Assembly: GCA_029866005.1 (NCBI GenBank) | Contig: JARXAE010000008.1 | Span: 25,754-89,753, forward strand | Length of the DNA stretch: 64,000 nucleotides | Reading direction: 5' to 3' | Source: Fimbriimonas sp. | GTDB taxonomy: Bacteria > Armatimonadota > Fimbriimonadia > Fimbriimonadales > Fimbriimonadaceae | In this document: one piece after another, positions 31,114-41,537 of the stretch | Layout: every line of letters begins with the position of its first letter | Position numbering within the stretch: the stretch's first letter is position 1 | Program-made: the position numbers and the translations under genes | The notes under the pieces: generated by a model | What the model was told of the DNA's origin: nothing | Seen by the model: only the letters and a program-made list of their open reading frames with translations | Databases searched by the model: none

Positions 31114-32646
31114 TTAATCTGAATTTCTCCTCACCTTTCGGTTGGGGTTAGGTCGGGAGAATCGGCTACCGTGCCGACGATACACCTCTTCTTTGTGTTT
31201 TCGATTCTCTGCACCGTTCTTGATTCCGTAGATCAGCTTCTTCATCGATGCCGATTGCTCCTTGAATGGCACAATCGGCATCGGGTGCGGATCGAGATCG
31301 AAGAGCTGATTCCGATAGTTCTTGATCTCCTCAGCAGTGAACTCCGATAACTCCGGGATCCAGTGTTTTACGAACTTGCAGTCCGGATCTTGATCCAAGA
31401 GTTGCTTGTCGGGCGAATAGACACGGATTGTGTTGATCCCCACAACTCCTGCCTGCATTTGGACTTGCGACCAGTGAATGCCTGGCTCATAGTCATAGAA
31501 CACTTCTGCCATTGCTCTCCCCAAGGCTCGCCAGTCGAGGTGTAGCCCGTAGACCCCATACGACAAGCACATTGACCGCATCCGAAAGTTGATGAATCCT
31601 GTTGCCTGCAAACATCTCATGCAGGCATCAATCATTGGTTCCCCGGTTCGCCCCTCAAGCCAGGCATGAAGTCGTGCCTGGTCTTGAAGGAATTCAATGT
31701 TCTCGAACGCAGGATTCAGAGCGTGATCGGGCATGTCGGGCTGATCCTCCAGACGCTGGATGAAGTGATCACGCCAGTGCAGCCTCGCGGTAAAGCTCTT
31801 TAGTGAGAGGTAATGCCGACGCTGACCTGCATCAGGCTTGCCATCCGGTAATGGGTTCTGCAACTCAAACATCTTCTGTTTGGCGGTTTTGTAAACACAG
31901 CGAACTGAGAGTGTTCCCCAAGCCAAGTGAACAGACAAACGGGAACCGTGAGTGAGCGCACTGTTCGGAGACGAGATTCCGCCTCGGTACTTGACGCTCC
32001 GCTCGTTGAGAAAGTCCTGGAGAGTATCGTGAGCTGCTTTCTCTGTGACTGGCTGAAGTCGGCTTTCAAAGTCCAGCAAACGGTGCTTTTGATTGAGTTC
32101 GAAGCGAAACTCGGAAATCTGGTCAGCGTGCCACTTCGATAGCACTCCATCAACTTTCATTCCGATCAGCTCTTTTGGCACGGGTTTCAGCCTCGCTGCC
32201 ATGTGGTCGTTCCAAACCTTGATCCGGTCGTCGCGACTCTTCAATCCCCGTTTAACTGTAGAACCGGGCAATTCAATCCATCTCACTCCAGCGGATTGAC
32301 ACCACTCCTTGATCGCAATGTCTCTACGAAACGTCGCTTCCGTTCCATGCTCCATGTGCGAGATGAGGATATCGATGCCCAACTCCTCATGAAGCTCGTC
32401 TAAAGTCCGAACCACTTCTCCGACACACTCAATAAAGGGCACGCCTTGCTTTGCATATCGCTCTCGAACACCATCGAGCGACTGGGCAACGGCAAACTGA
32501 TGCATATCGCCAAACTCATAGGTTGCCATCAGAGAAGGCTCCCAAATGTAGACGGGAGCAAACTCGATCATATTCTCATTAAGCCAGTTCAGCACCTCGT
32601 TATCGAAGAATCGGAAATCGCGCTTGTGAAGATAGAGTGCTCGCAT
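31114..32646 (-). CDS. Cryptochrome/photolyase family protein, divergent FAD-binding subfamily
   Basis: N-terminal Rossmann domain MRALYLHKRDFRFFDN; C-terminal TGFINFRMRSMCLSYGVYGLHLDWR...GINTIRVYSPDKQLLDQDPDCKFVKHWIPEL. Confidence 0.85.
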   Translation of the reverse strand: MRALYLHKRDFRFFDNEVLNWLNENMIEFAPVYIWEPSLMATYEFGDMHQFAVAQSLDGVRERYAKQGVPFIECVGEVVRTLDELHEELGIDILISHMEHGTEATFRRDIAIKEWCQSAGVRWIELPGSTVKRGLKSRDDRIKVWNDHMAARLKPVPKELIGMKVDGVLSKWHADQISEFRFELNQKHRLLDFESRLQPVTEKAAHDTLQDFLNERSVKYRGGISSPNSALTHGSRLSVHLAWGTLSVRCVYKTAKQKMFELQNPLPDGKPDAGQRRHYLSLKSFTARLHWRDHFIQRLEDQPDMPDHALNPAFENIEFLQDQARLHAWLEGRTGEPMIDACMRCLQATGFINFRMRSMCLSYGVYGLHLDWRALGRAMAEVFYDYEPGIHWSQVQMQAGVVGINTIRVYSPDKQLLDQDPDCKFVKHWIPELSEFTAEEIKNYRNQLFDLDPHPMPIVPFKEQSASMKKLIYGIKNGAENRKHKEEVYRRHGSRFSRPNPNRKVRRNSD

Positions 32647-32771
32647 CGCTGAACGCCGAACTTTGACTACGCTTCCTGTGGATCACTAGTCAGCAATTCA
32701 GCTGAGATCCGAACAGCATGATTGAGTCGTGAGCACTCGGGAAGGTCTAGACGCTACAATCACCAACGAAC

Positions 32772-33230
32772 ATGACAAAAAGCGAAATTCTCGAAAACCT
32801 AAACGGTTCATTCTCCCTGCTGGAGAAGGACCTGAATGCCCTCCCTGAAGAGCTTTTCACAAAGTGCATGGGCGGCAAAGCCAGAACGGTCGCCGACATC
32901 ATTTTTGAAATCATCGAGGTTAACGATCACGTAGGGGCAACCATTCGAGGCGAGGTCCCACCCGCCTGGCCATACGAGGGTTGGGTTACGGCCCCGTCTG
33001 ACTTTGGGATCAAGGATGTTGTGATCGCCGGAATCCTTGCCTCTCGGGATCGGTTTGTCGGTGGGGTGGAGGCAATGTCCGAAGAAGAGCTCAACGGGAC
33101 AGTTCAAACCGAGCGTGGCGAATCAACCAGAGCATCTCGTTGCCGATTTATCGCCCTCCATAACTGGTATCACTCGGGTCAGCTTAACTTCATCCAATCC
33201 CTCGCCGGCGACGATAAATGGAATTGGTAA
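32772..33230 (+). CDS. DinB-like protein
   Basis: Helical bundle, conserved HNWYHSGQLNFIQ C-terminal metal-binding motif. Confidence 0.75.
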   Translation: MTKSEILENLNGSFSLLEKDLNALPEELFTKCMGGKARTVADIIFEIIEVNDHVGATIRGEVPPAWPYEGWVTAPSDFGIKDVVIAGILASRDRFVGGVEAMSEEELNGTVQTERGESTRASRCRFIALHNWYHSGQLNFIQSLAGDDKWNW

Positions 33231-33238
33231 TATCCGAG

Positions 33239-33796
33239 TTAGACTGGCGAGAGAGGGTGTCGCACCACCTTTCGCCCGACGATAATCAGAGCAAACACCC
33301 CGAGAACGTATTCAGTCATGTGGGCAAATGCAACCGACATGATCCGTCGGTTGCTCTCAAACTTCGCATCCTTGGGCTCGATCGGAAGGAATCCGGTTCC
33401 CACGTATGAAACGGCAAGAATCCCGATCATCACAAGCCACAAGATCACACATGCCCGAAACATCCAACCTCTAATTATTGAGGTGGAAACCGGCTGGCTC
33501 CGACGCAGATTCAGAGCCGCAAGCACGACCCCGGCGATTGCGCCAAACCACCAAGACGCCCCGATCCCCCAGACCAGGGCCATCACCCATGGCGATTGGG
33601 AATCTACCACATGTGGGTGGTGCACGGTAAAGTACTCGACGGCCACATTAGCCGTAATCAGATCGAGTGCGATTCCTAGCAGGCAGGCAAGGAGGATGCA
33701 TTCCACGACAATCTGAATTGGCTGTCGAGACTTGAACACAACTTCAAGTATCTCTCCAGCACTTCGCCATAGAACCTCGCGGTAATGTAAATTCAT
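33239..33796 (-). CDS. Hypothetical multi-pass membrane protein
   Basis: Four hydrophobic segments; ATG at 33796 preferred over ORF start 33847. Confidence 0.55.
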   Translation of the reverse strand: MNLHYREVLWRSAGEILEVVFKSRQPIQIVVECILLACLLGIALDLITANVAVEYFTVHHPHVVDSQSPWVMALVWGIGASWWFGAIAGVVLAALNLRRSQPVSTSIIRGWMFRACVILWLVMIGILAVSYVGTGFLPIEPKDAKFESNRRIMSVAFAHMTEYVLGVFALIIVGRKVVRHPLSPV

Positions 33797-34688
33797 GACT
33801 CTTTGGGTTACCGCCATAGCCTTGAGCCTCACCCAGCCAAAGCCCATGCAAAAGAGCTACCTTGAAATCCTAAACATCAGCCAACCTAAGCGGAGGCAGA
33901 TCGTTCACACCTTCGAGGAGCACATCGAAGCCCCTAACTGGACACCTGACGGGAAGTGGCTCATCTACAACTCCAAAGGACGGCTTTTCAGAATCAGCCC
34001 CAAAGGAGGCACACCAACACCCATAGACACCGGCTTTGCAGTGCGCTGCAACAACGATCACGGAGTATCACCTGACGGCAAATCTATCGTAATCAGCGAC
34101 CAGACCCACGAGGATGGGTCTTCGCGCATCTACACGCTCCCGATCAGCGGCGGCAAACCAATACTCATCACCCCAAAAGCTCCATCTTTCTGGCACGGGT
34201 GGTCACCCGATGGCAAAACTCTTACCTACTGTGCTCAACGCAACCTTCGCTACGGAATCTTCACCATTCCCGCTGCTGGTGGCGAGGAAACTCGGCTTAC
34301 CGTGAGCGATGGACTCGACGATGGTCCTGAGTACTCGCCGGATGGAAAGTACATCTACTTTAACAGCGATCGCTCCGGCATCATGCAAATCTGGAGGATG
34401 ACACCTAACGGATCTGACCTCACGCAAACCACGAACGACGACTTCGGGAATTGGTTCCCACACATCTCTCCAGACGGCAAATCGATGGTGATCCTCAGCT
34501 ACGACAAGTCGGTGATCGGACATCCACCCAATCAAGAAGTCCAACTTCGCCTTCGAGACATGAAAACCGGCTCAATCCGCCCACTCATCAGCCTTTTTGG
34601 CGGACAAGGCACTATCAACGTCCCGTCATGGTCGCCCGATAGCACCCAGTTCGCCTTCGTCAGCTATGAACGACCTAACGCCGACTGA
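33795..34688 (+). CDS. TolB/PD40-type beta-propeller protein
   Basis: Repeats of [60 protein letters not shown]. Confidence 0.85.
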   Translation: MTLWVTAIALSLTQPKPMQKSYLEILNISQPKRRQIVHTFEEHIEAPNWTPDGKWLIYNSKGRLFRISPKGGTPTPIDTGFAVRCNNDHGVSPDGKSIVISDQTHEDGSSRIYTLPISGGKPILITPKAPSFWHGWSPDGKTLTYCAQRNLRYGIFTIPAAGGEETRLTVSDGLDDGPEYSPDGKYIYFNSDRSGIMQIWRMTPNGSDLTQTTNDDFGNWFPHISPDGKSMVILSYDKSVIGHPPNQEVQLRLRDMKTGSIRPLISLFGGQGTINVPSWSPDSTQFAFVSYERPNAD

Positions 34689-36009
34689 CGAGGAACTCAA
34701 CCGCCTCAGCACCCTTTGCAGAGACGACCACGTTTTGGCTGGCCTTGACCTGGAGAGTCGAAAGGGTCTTCCACGAATCCCCAAAGCGGCCAATGACTCT
34801 CCACTTTCCAAGTGCCAATTTCCCTTTCCAAGAATCCTTCTTCCCAGCCGGAACCGCCACAATCGGTGCTGGTCGCCAATTTTCTCCAAAACGTGGGTGC
34901 GGAGCCTGACCACTGGTGGCAACATCGTAAAACGATGCGATCTCGCTCGTAAACTTCTCCAACACGCCTTTGCTGTACCACCAGCAGTGCCCACCACTCC
35001 CAGTCTGACGAGTCAGTGACGGGTGCTTTGCAACATCCTCCGCCTTCTGGTCGGGACCATCCCCCACCAATCTGATCCCCGCGATCAAGTCCTTGTTACG
35101 AGTGCCCATGAACCCGACCTGCTCTTTCCAGTCTCGTTCGAACGAGAGATAGTTCATCCTGTACACCTGAGGCACATACTCATCCCAAGTTGGCGAGTCC
35201 GTCCATCGACTCCACGCTGGCCAGTCAATCAAATAGTTGTCCAACGCCCAGGGATGAGGTCCTGGGGAAAGCGAGATAATAAAGTCCTTGCCTGCCGCCT
35301 CTCTCACCTCACGAACGAACCGCTTTGAGAACGCCTGAACCTTCTCGGTGCGCCAACGCACCCATTCGGGTTCCTTAGGATCTAACGGAGGACGCTGGCC
35401 GTCATGTTCGGCAGCGTAGAGCTTTTGCGTGAACTCATCATAACCCATGTCGATGTAGGGCCAAACGATTCGGTCATCCAACTGGATTCCATCTAGGTCG
35501 TACTTCTTGATCGCCTCTTTCACGATCCCAAGCAGTAGTTTCTGAGCATCCGGATGCAGCGGATTCATCCAGACAAATCCGTTTTTGGCTACTTCGTTGC
35601 CGTTTTTATCGAGACTCAGCCAATCCTTGCGCGCCCGAAGTTCGTTCTGCGTATCTTTCCAAGCCGCCATGAAGCCGTACTCAAACCATCCAACAAAAAT
35701 CAGCCCATTGCGATGCGCAGCATTCAGCGTCTCGTCCAAAAGGTCTCGCTGAACAGACCCGCTTGGAGAATTTGAAACTTTGAGCGGAACTCCGGTCGCA
35801 TTGCGCATCACTTCTGATGGAAACTCCGTGTATCCGTTCTTCCAACACTCGACGTACACCGTATTGAGCCCGATCTCCCGGAGCTTCTTCATCGAAGCCA
35901 CTGTATGTGCTGGGGTGCTGATCGCTTCGTTGGCGGTGGTCGTCATCCAGGTTCCTCGCACCTCGGCTGGTGCCGAGCCTAAGATGAATGCGACGAGACT
36001 TGAAATCAT
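34675..36009 (-). CDS. Family 10-like glycosyl hydrolase (GHL10/DUF187)
   Basis: [50 protein letters not shown]. Confidence 0.85.
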   Translation of the reverse strand: MISSLVAFILGSAPAEVRGTWMTTTANEAISTPAHTVASMKKLREIGLNTVYVECWKNGYTEFPSEVMRNATGVPLKVSNSPSGSVQRDLLDETLNAAHRNGLIFVGWFEYGFMAAWKDTQNELRARKDWLSLDKNGNEVAKNGFVWMNPLHPDAQKLLLGIVKEAIKKYDLDGIQLDDRIVWPYIDMGYDEFTQKLYAAEHDGQRPPLDPKEPEWVRWRTEKVQAFSKRFVREVREAAGKDFIISLSPGPHPWALDNYLIDWPAWSRWTDSPTWDEYVPQVYRMNYLSFERDWKEQVGFMGTRNKDLIAGIRLVGDGPDQKAEDVAKHPSLTRQTGSGGHCWWYSKGVLEKFTSEIASFYDVATSGQAPHPRFGENWRPAPIVAVPAGKKDSWKGKLALGKWRVIGRFGDSWKTLSTLQVKASQNVVVSAKGAEAVEFLVSRR

Positions 36010-36044
36010 TATCAGGGAGTATATCTGGGTAATGTTGAGGAAGA

Positions 36045-36536
36045 ATGCCAATCAAACGCGCCCTCAAGGGCCAATACCGAGCTGCACTAGCAATGCTTCG
36101 TGAAACAATTGAGCTATGCCCAGCCGAAACCTGGATTGCCGGAGAGCACCCACGCAACTTTTGGCGAATCGCTTACCATGCGCTCCATTTCACTCATTGT
36201 TATGCAATGCCGACAGCAGAAGACTTTGTCCCCTGGGAGCTTCATCGCGACTGCACAGACCTTTGGGACGATGCGAATCCACCGATCCTGGAACCATACA
36301 CACAGGAACAGATTCTGGACTACCTCAGCTTCATTGATGAGAGCATCTCGAGTTGGGTTGATCGGCTGGATCTCGATAGTCAAGAATCCGGTTTCAGTTG
36401 GTACCCAAACCTACCCAAGCTCGACCATCAACTCCTCAATTTACGTCACTTGGCCGGACACGCCGGTCAACTATCCGAACTCGTTATGCAGGCGGGGATT
36501 CACGAAGTCAGGTGGAGCACGAGAGTTCCGCGGTAG
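36045..36536 (+). CDS. DinB-like protein
   Basis: FWRIAYHALHFTHCY...LRHLAGHAGQLSELV helical bundle with His residues. Confidence 0.65.
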   Translation: MPIKRALKGQYRAALAMLRETIELCPAETWIAGEHPRNFWRIAYHALHFTHCYAMPTAEDFVPWELHRDCTDLWDDANPPILEPYTQEQILDYLSFIDESISSWVDRLDLDSQESGFSWYPNLPKLDHQLLNLRHLAGHAGQLSELVMQAGIHEVRWSTRVPR

Positions 36537-36588
36537 GTCTTTGGAATCATTACCGAATATGTGCCAGCTTTCGGATGCAAAATGTTTG

Positions 36589-36610
36589 TATTCCGCAGCG
36601 TTGCGGAATA
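36589..36610 (+). promoter_or_regulatory. Perfect hairpin TATTCCGCA-GCGT-TGCGGAATA in subtilase leader
   Basis: 9-bp perfect stem ending 10 nt before the ATG at 36621. Confidence 0.6.
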
Positions 36611-36620
36611 AGTTAATTCC

Positions 36621-37958
36621 ATGCAATTGAGATTCTTGACCTCCGCAAGCATCGTTCTTGGCCTAGCCGCGTGCGGCCTAGCACAGTCCAAATTCATCGG
36701 CCCCCTCAACGGTCCCACCTTCATGCCGGGTGAAGTGATCGTGAAGTTCAAGGAGTCAACCTCACCTCGAGCGCGACAAGCACTTTCGAAGCGATTTGGA
36801 GCGATGAATTCCGCATCACTTGCCGCTCCATCGTTCAACTCAACTTCCGCAACGGACACTGTCGTCCTGAGAATCTCTGGAGATGTCAAAAACACCATTG
36901 ATGATCTGCGATCAAACGGAGATATCGACTACGCTGAGCCTAACTGGGTTTATCGAACCCAGGTTATCTCGAACGACACGCGATACACCAACGGCACCCT
37001 TTGGGGAATGTACGGAGCAGCGACTCCTTTGTTCAAAAATCAGTTCGGTAGCAACGCCGCAGCAGCTTGGAATGCTAACAAAACTGGATCAGCTAACGTC
37101 TATGTCGGAATCATCGATGAAGGGGTCATGTTCAACCATGAAGATCTGGCCGCCAACTTCTGGCTCAATACCTTCGACCCAACCGATGGTATTGATAATG
37201 ACGGCAACGGATACGTTGATGACACCCGCGGATGGGACTTTGCCGGTGGCAACAATACCGTTTACGACGGAACTTCAGATGACCACGGCACCCACGTTGC
37301 CGGAACCATCGGAGGAGCCGGAGGTAACGGTAAGGGAGTTGCTGGAGTTTGCTGGAAGGTCAAGATGATCTCCGCAAAGTTTCTTGGAGCGTCTGGCGGA
37401 AACACCGCCAATGCAGTCAGAGCAATCGACTATATTACCGACTTGAAGGTTCGCCACGGTCTTAACATCGTTGCTACCAACAACTCATGGGGCGGTGGCG
37501 GATATAGCCAAGCGCTGGCCGACGCGATCACACGTGCAAACAACGCAGGGATTCTGTTTATTGCCGCTGCTGGCAACAATGGAACGAACAACGACAGCGT
37601 CGCGAATTACCCGAGTAACTACACCATGGCAAACGTCATTGCAGTCGGTGCTTTGACGAATACCGGAGCTCCGGCTAGCTTCTCCAACTTCGGACGTACG
37701 CAGGTTGATCTATTTGCTCCTGGCAGTGGAATCTGGTCAACTGTACCGGGCACCGGTAACACATCGGCGTACGCATCATACAACGGAACGTCGATGGCGA
37801 CTCCACACGTCACTGGTGCGGCAGCCCTCTACAAGGCGATCAATCCTACGGCAACTGCAGCTCAAATCAAGTCTGCGATCCTGTCCAGAACTACTGCCAC
37901 CTCCACGGTCAGCACCCGGTGTGTCACCGGTGGTCGGCTCAACGTCGGCGGCTTCTGA
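36621..37958 (+). CDS. Secreted subtilisin-like (S8) serine protease with prodomain
   Basis: VGIIDEGVMFNHEDL (Asp), DDHGTHVAGTIGG (His), YNGTSMATPHVTGAAAL (Ser); prodomain EVIVKFKESTSPRARQALSKRFG. Confidence 0.95.
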   Translation: MQLRFLTSASIVLGLAACGLAQSKFIGPLNGPTFMPGEVIVKFKESTSPRARQALSKRFGAMNSASLAAPSFNSTSATDTVVLRISGDVKNTIDDLRSNGDIDYAEPNWVYRTQVISNDTRYTNGTLWGMYGAATPLFKNQFGSNAAAAWNANKTGSANVYVGIIDEGVMFNHEDLAANFWLNTFDPTDGIDNDGNGYVDDTRGWDFAGGNNTVYDGTSDDHGTHVAGTIGGAGGNGKGVAGVCWKVKMISAKFLGASGGNTANAVRAIDYITDLKVRHGLNIVATNNSWGGGGYSQALADAITRANNAGILFIAAAGNNGTNNDSVANYPSNYTMANVIAVGALTNTGAPASFSNFGRTQVDLFAPGSGIWSTVPGTGNTSAYASYNGTSMATPHVTGAAALYKAINPTATAAQIKSAILSRTTATSTVSTRCVTGGRLNVGGF

Positions 37959-37970
37959 GCTCTGCTAATT

Positions 37971-38010
37971 TCCCCCCAACTTCCCAGAGGGAAAATGGGG
38001 GGATTCTTTG
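37971..38010 (+). terminator. Rho-independent terminator after the subtilase gene
   Basis: TCCCCCC...TTCCC AGA GGGAA...GGGGGGA hairpin followed by TTCTTTG. Confidence 0.75.
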
Positions 38011-38037
38011 TTTGGATCATCTAAAAGGGATGCGAGC

Positions 38038-39063
38038 TCACCGAGTTGACTGGCGTTGCACAAACTCCATTTCAAAAGTCTCAAGTGCGCTTGGAAGATT
38101 TGGATTAGCGATTCGCTCTATCAGCCGCTCCCAAGCACGCGGGATCACCTCTCCGATCGGCGATCTCAAAGTCGAGATGGCGATTTCAAAGTCCTCAGCG
38201 TCCGGATGAGATCCGTATCCCATGACTTGACAGTCCTCCGGAACTCGTTTTCCGGCGGCTTTAACGGCTCTGACGGCGCCCATCGCCAGCATATCAGTCA
38301 TCGCGACGAAGGCATCTGGAACCCCAGATGCGGCAACATACTCGCTTACCGCCTTGCATGCTCCAATCCGCGACTCCTCTTCAACGATCACGAATCGGGT
38401 GTGTAAGCCAGCTCCTTGCATGGCCGCTGTGTATCCGGCCCGGCGGCGCTCATATGGGAAGTCTCGCACTTGCCAGTCCATCGTGATGTAAACAACGTTT
38501 TGGCACCCAGAATCAATCAGTCTCTTGGTTGCCATTTGTACCGAGTCAGTCGCGTTCCACGCCACCGCATCGCCGTTATCGACCAACTCGTACCCAATCA
38601 CTACCACCGGGGTTGTTTTTCCCTCTGCCGTTTCGCGATACCGCTCGACCGCTGCTCCAGAGTCCATCGCGAGAATTCCATCAACGGGCCACATGTTGGG
38701 TGCCACCGCCTGATCCGAAAGACCAGACTCTCGATCCAGTGGAACAATCATCAGTTCGTAACTAGTACGTTTCGCCTCTCGGGAAATCAGTTGTAGCATC
38801 CGGATGTAGCTCACAATGGGGCGGTCAACGGGCATCCATATCGCAATCACGTTGGTCTTGCCGCTACGAATCGCTTGGGCGTGTCGATTCGGTGAGTATC
38901 CCACCTCTTTGGCAGCGTCACGAACCTTTTGCCGCGTCGATTCCGGTAGCTTGACCGTTGGGTTGCCGGTCATCACGTGCGAAACTGTTTGAATTGACAC
39001 ACCTGCTACCGCCGCTACGTCATGCAAGGTGATTCGCTTCGAAGTTTGCTTTTTAGGTGGCAT
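38038..39063 (-). CDS. LacI family transcriptional regulator
   Basis: KRITLHDVAAVAGVSIQTVSHVMTGNPTVKLPESTRQKVRDAAKEVGYSPNRHAQAIRSGKT HTH plus periplasmic-binding-like domain. Confidence 0.95.
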   Translation of the reverse strand: MPPKKQTSKRITLHDVAAVAGVSIQTVSHVMTGNPTVKLPESTRQKVRDAAKEVGYSPNRHAQAIRSGKTNVIAIWMPVDRPIVSYIRMLQLISREAKRTSYELMIVPLDRESGLSDQAVAPNMWPVDGILAMDSGAAVERYRETAEGKTTPVVVIGYELVDNGDAVAWNATDSVQMATKRLIDSGCQNVVYITMDWQVRDFPYERRRAGYTAAMQGAGLHTRFVIVEEESRIGACKAVSEYVAASGVPDAFVAMTDMLAMGAVRAVKAAGKRVPEDCQVMGYGSHPDAEDFEIAISTLRSPIGEVIPRAWERLIERIANPNLPSALETFEMEFVQRQSTR

Positions 39064-39086
39064 TATTCACTATCCAACCGCAAGGT

Positions 39087-39104
39087 TTATGATAATTATC
39101 ATAA
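39087..39104. promoter_or_regulatory. Perfect 18-bp palindrome TTATGATAATTATCATAA, candidate LacI-family operator
   Basis: Exact palindrome in the divergent lacI-GH127 intergenic region. Confidence 0.7.
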
Positions 39105-39144
39105 CAGGTTTGATGACCACGGTGCGCGGTAATCTGTTATTAGC

Positions 39145-41010
39145 ATGCCTTCAAGCCTTCCCCTCAAGCAGTTCCGTTCCGTCGGAGGATTTTGGGGGCA
39201 TTACCAGAGTGCACTGGCGTCGAAAGGGTTAATCCATCAATGGAACCAAATCGTCGAAACTGGTCGTCTCCAGAACTTCCTTGACGTTGCCGACGGAAAA
39301 TCTGGAACCCATCAAGGGTATCGATTCAACGACAGTGACGTTTACAAATGGCTGGAAGCTGCCGCCTACTCTCAGGTTCTCAATCCTAATGCAGCTGTAG
39401 AAGCCGCGATAGAACAAGCCATTCAAGCGATCATTGCCGCTCAGGCCCAGGATGGCTACCTTTTTACACTCATCCAGCTTAACAAGCCTGATTGGAAATG
39501 GCGCAACCTCGTCCACATGCATGAGATGTACTGCCTTGGCCACCTCATCGAAGCCTGCATCGCCCTCAACCAATTGGGCGACTCCCGACTGATGCCCGTT
39601 GCCCTCAAAGCCGTTGAGTGCATCACCAACACTTTTGGCCCTGACAAGCGCGTTGGATCATGCGGTCACCCAGAAATTGAAGTCGCCCTCTACCGACTTT
39701 GGCAAGAAACTGGTCAGAAGAAGTACGCCGAGCTTGCCGATTGGATGATCGATTGCCGGGGCCAGCGCCCGTCTCCCTTCGAAGAAGAGTTCAACAACCC
39801 CTCCGAGAACTGCATCGTCGACCTTGATCGATGCTGCGAGTGGAAGGGGGGCAAGTACTACGGTGAGTACCTCCAAGACGACAAACCGATTCGCGAACAA
39901 GACACGATTGTTGGACACTCTGTCCGTGCAGCCTATCTCTACTCCGCCGCCCAACTCTCGGCTGCTCGCCGCAAGGATCAGAACCTACAAAGCGCACTCG
40001 ACCAAATTTGGGCGAATCTAACTGAAAAGCGAATGTACGTCACTGGAGGAATCGGGTCGACCGGCGACGGCGAAGGATTTACTGCTGATTACGATCTTCC
40101 CAATCTTAACGCTTACGCCGAAACCTGCGCCGGAATCGCATTGGCAATGTGGGCGCGCCGATCATTTGAGTCGAACCCCTCGACCGACGCTATTGATGTT
40201 CTAGAAAAGGTGATTTTCAATGGGATCTTAAGCGGAACGTCACTTGATACCACCAGCTACTTCTACGACAACCCTCTGGAGAGCCGTGGCAACACCGAAC
40301 GACAGCCTTGGTTCGGATGTGCCTGTTGCCCGCCGAACCTTGCTCGTCTCATTGCATCAATCACTGACTACGCGATTCAATCCGACACCAAGACCCTCTA
40401 CATTGGCTTCCCTCTCGAATGCGAGTTCATGTTAGCCAACGGTCTCGAGGTCAGCATCAAAACACAATATCCCCACAAGGGCGAAGCTGAGATCAAAGTT
40501 AAGGCTTTAAAGCCCACCCGATACCGACTCGCGCTGAGAATTCCTGACTGGGCCGAAGAAGTCACCACCACGCTTCCCGGTGCCCAACCCGCCGAATACG
40601 AAGAAGGCTTTGCGGTTTTTGATGAAGTGTGGGAAGGCGAGCGAACTCTTGCGGTGGAGTTCGAGATGGAACCAAGAATTCTTTCCTCGCACCCTAAGGT
40701 GCTTGAAAACCTTGGGCGAGTCGCAATCCAATACGGACCGACTATTTACTGCGCAGAGAGTCTCTCAGAAAGCGATGCGCCACAACGCATCAACTTAGAC
40801 CTCAGCGAGGATATCCAACTCGGCTCCGCCCGTTCTAAGGGCGGCGCCCCAACACTTGAAGTTCAAGCCCTAAGGCAATCGGACGACGACGGCCCTCTTT
40901 ACGAATATGACCAAGAGCCGAAGATAGTTCAAACAGCACTTAAACTCATCCCCTACCGGGAGTGGAACGGGAGTGGAAAGAGCTATATGCAAGTGTGGTT
41001 GAGAGTCTAA
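39145..41010 (+). CDS. Glycoside hydrolase family 127 (beta-L-arabinofuranosidase-like)
   Basis: AYAETCAGIALAMWARR and FGCACCPPNLARLIASI (Cys/Glu zinc-site motifs). Confidence 0.9.
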   Translation: MPSSLPLKQFRSVGGFWGHYQSALASKGLIHQWNQIVETGRLQNFLDVADGKSGTHQGYRFNDSDVYKWLEAAAYSQVLNPNAAVEAAIEQAIQAIIAAQAQDGYLFTLIQLNKPDWKWRNLVHMHEMYCLGHLIEACIALNQLGDSRLMPVALKAVECITNTFGPDKRVGSCGHPEIEVALYRLWQETGQKKYAELADWMIDCRGQRPSPFEEEFNNPSENCIVDLDRCCEWKGGKYYGEYLQDDKPIREQDTIVGHSVRAAYLYSAAQLSAARRKDQNLQSALDQIWANLTEKRMYVTGGIGSTGDGEGFTADYDLPNLNAYAETCAGIALAMWARRSFESNPSTDAIDVLEKVIFNGILSGTSLDTTSYFYDNPLESRGNTERQPWFGCACCPPNLARLIASITDYAIQSDTKTLYIGFPLECEFMLANGLEVSIKTQYPHKGEAEIKVKALKPTRYRLALRIPDWAEEVTTTLPGAQPAEYEEGFAVFDEVWEGERTLAVEFEMEPRILSSHPKVLENLGRVAIQYGPTIYCAESLSESDAPQRINLDLSEDIQLGSARSKGGAPTLEVQALRQSDDDGPLYEYDQEPKIVQTALKLIPYREWNGSGKSYMQVWLRV

Positions 41011-41537
41011 CCAGGCATCAAGTTGGGAGAATACTGAGTGCTTGGCAGATGGCAAAGATCTGCCAGTCTAGTCACCAAAACCCCGACGGCATCGCCAAAT
41101 TCTGCCGTCGACACTGGGCCATTATTTCCCGTCACTAACGGTCCGAGCGGCATCACGAGTCCCTTGGAAACGAGGAACTTGAGCTGAGTTGCGTCGCAAT
41201 CCTTTCTCAGTCTCGTCGCATCAAAACTGGCCGGTCGTGGGCTGCGCTTGAACTGCTTTGCACTGGCATTCGCCAAACGAGCAAACTCCGTTAAGATTTC
41301 GTTCTTTGTGACGGGTTCACCACCCCCGACGAGCAACACCGGAGAGACCGATGGCAACTTGAGCCCCTTTGCCAAAACCGTCCAAGCTCGGTCCAACACT
41401 TTATGCGCTTCTGAGCGAGTCACCGGAGCCGTTGTCGATTTGACGACCTTTGGAGTTGGCTTCTTAAACTCAGAGATGTCCTGAGCGTTGCCCCCTATCG
41501 AAGCAACAACGGCGAGCAGAACAATTAGTTTTTTCAT
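41007..41537 (-). CDS. Secreted hypothetical protein, possibly SLH-like
   Basis: Signal peptide MKKLIVLLAVVASIGGNAQ; repeated short helical segments. Confidence 0.5.
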   Translation of the reverse strand: MKKLIVLLAVVASIGGNAQDISEFKKPTPKVVKSTTAPVTRSEAHKVLDRAWTVLAKGLKLPSVSPVLLVGGGEPVTKNEILTEFARLANASAKQFKRSPRPASFDATRLRKDCDATQLKFLVSKGLVMPLGPLVTGNNGPVSTAEFGDAVGVLVTRLADLCHLPSTQYSPNLMPG

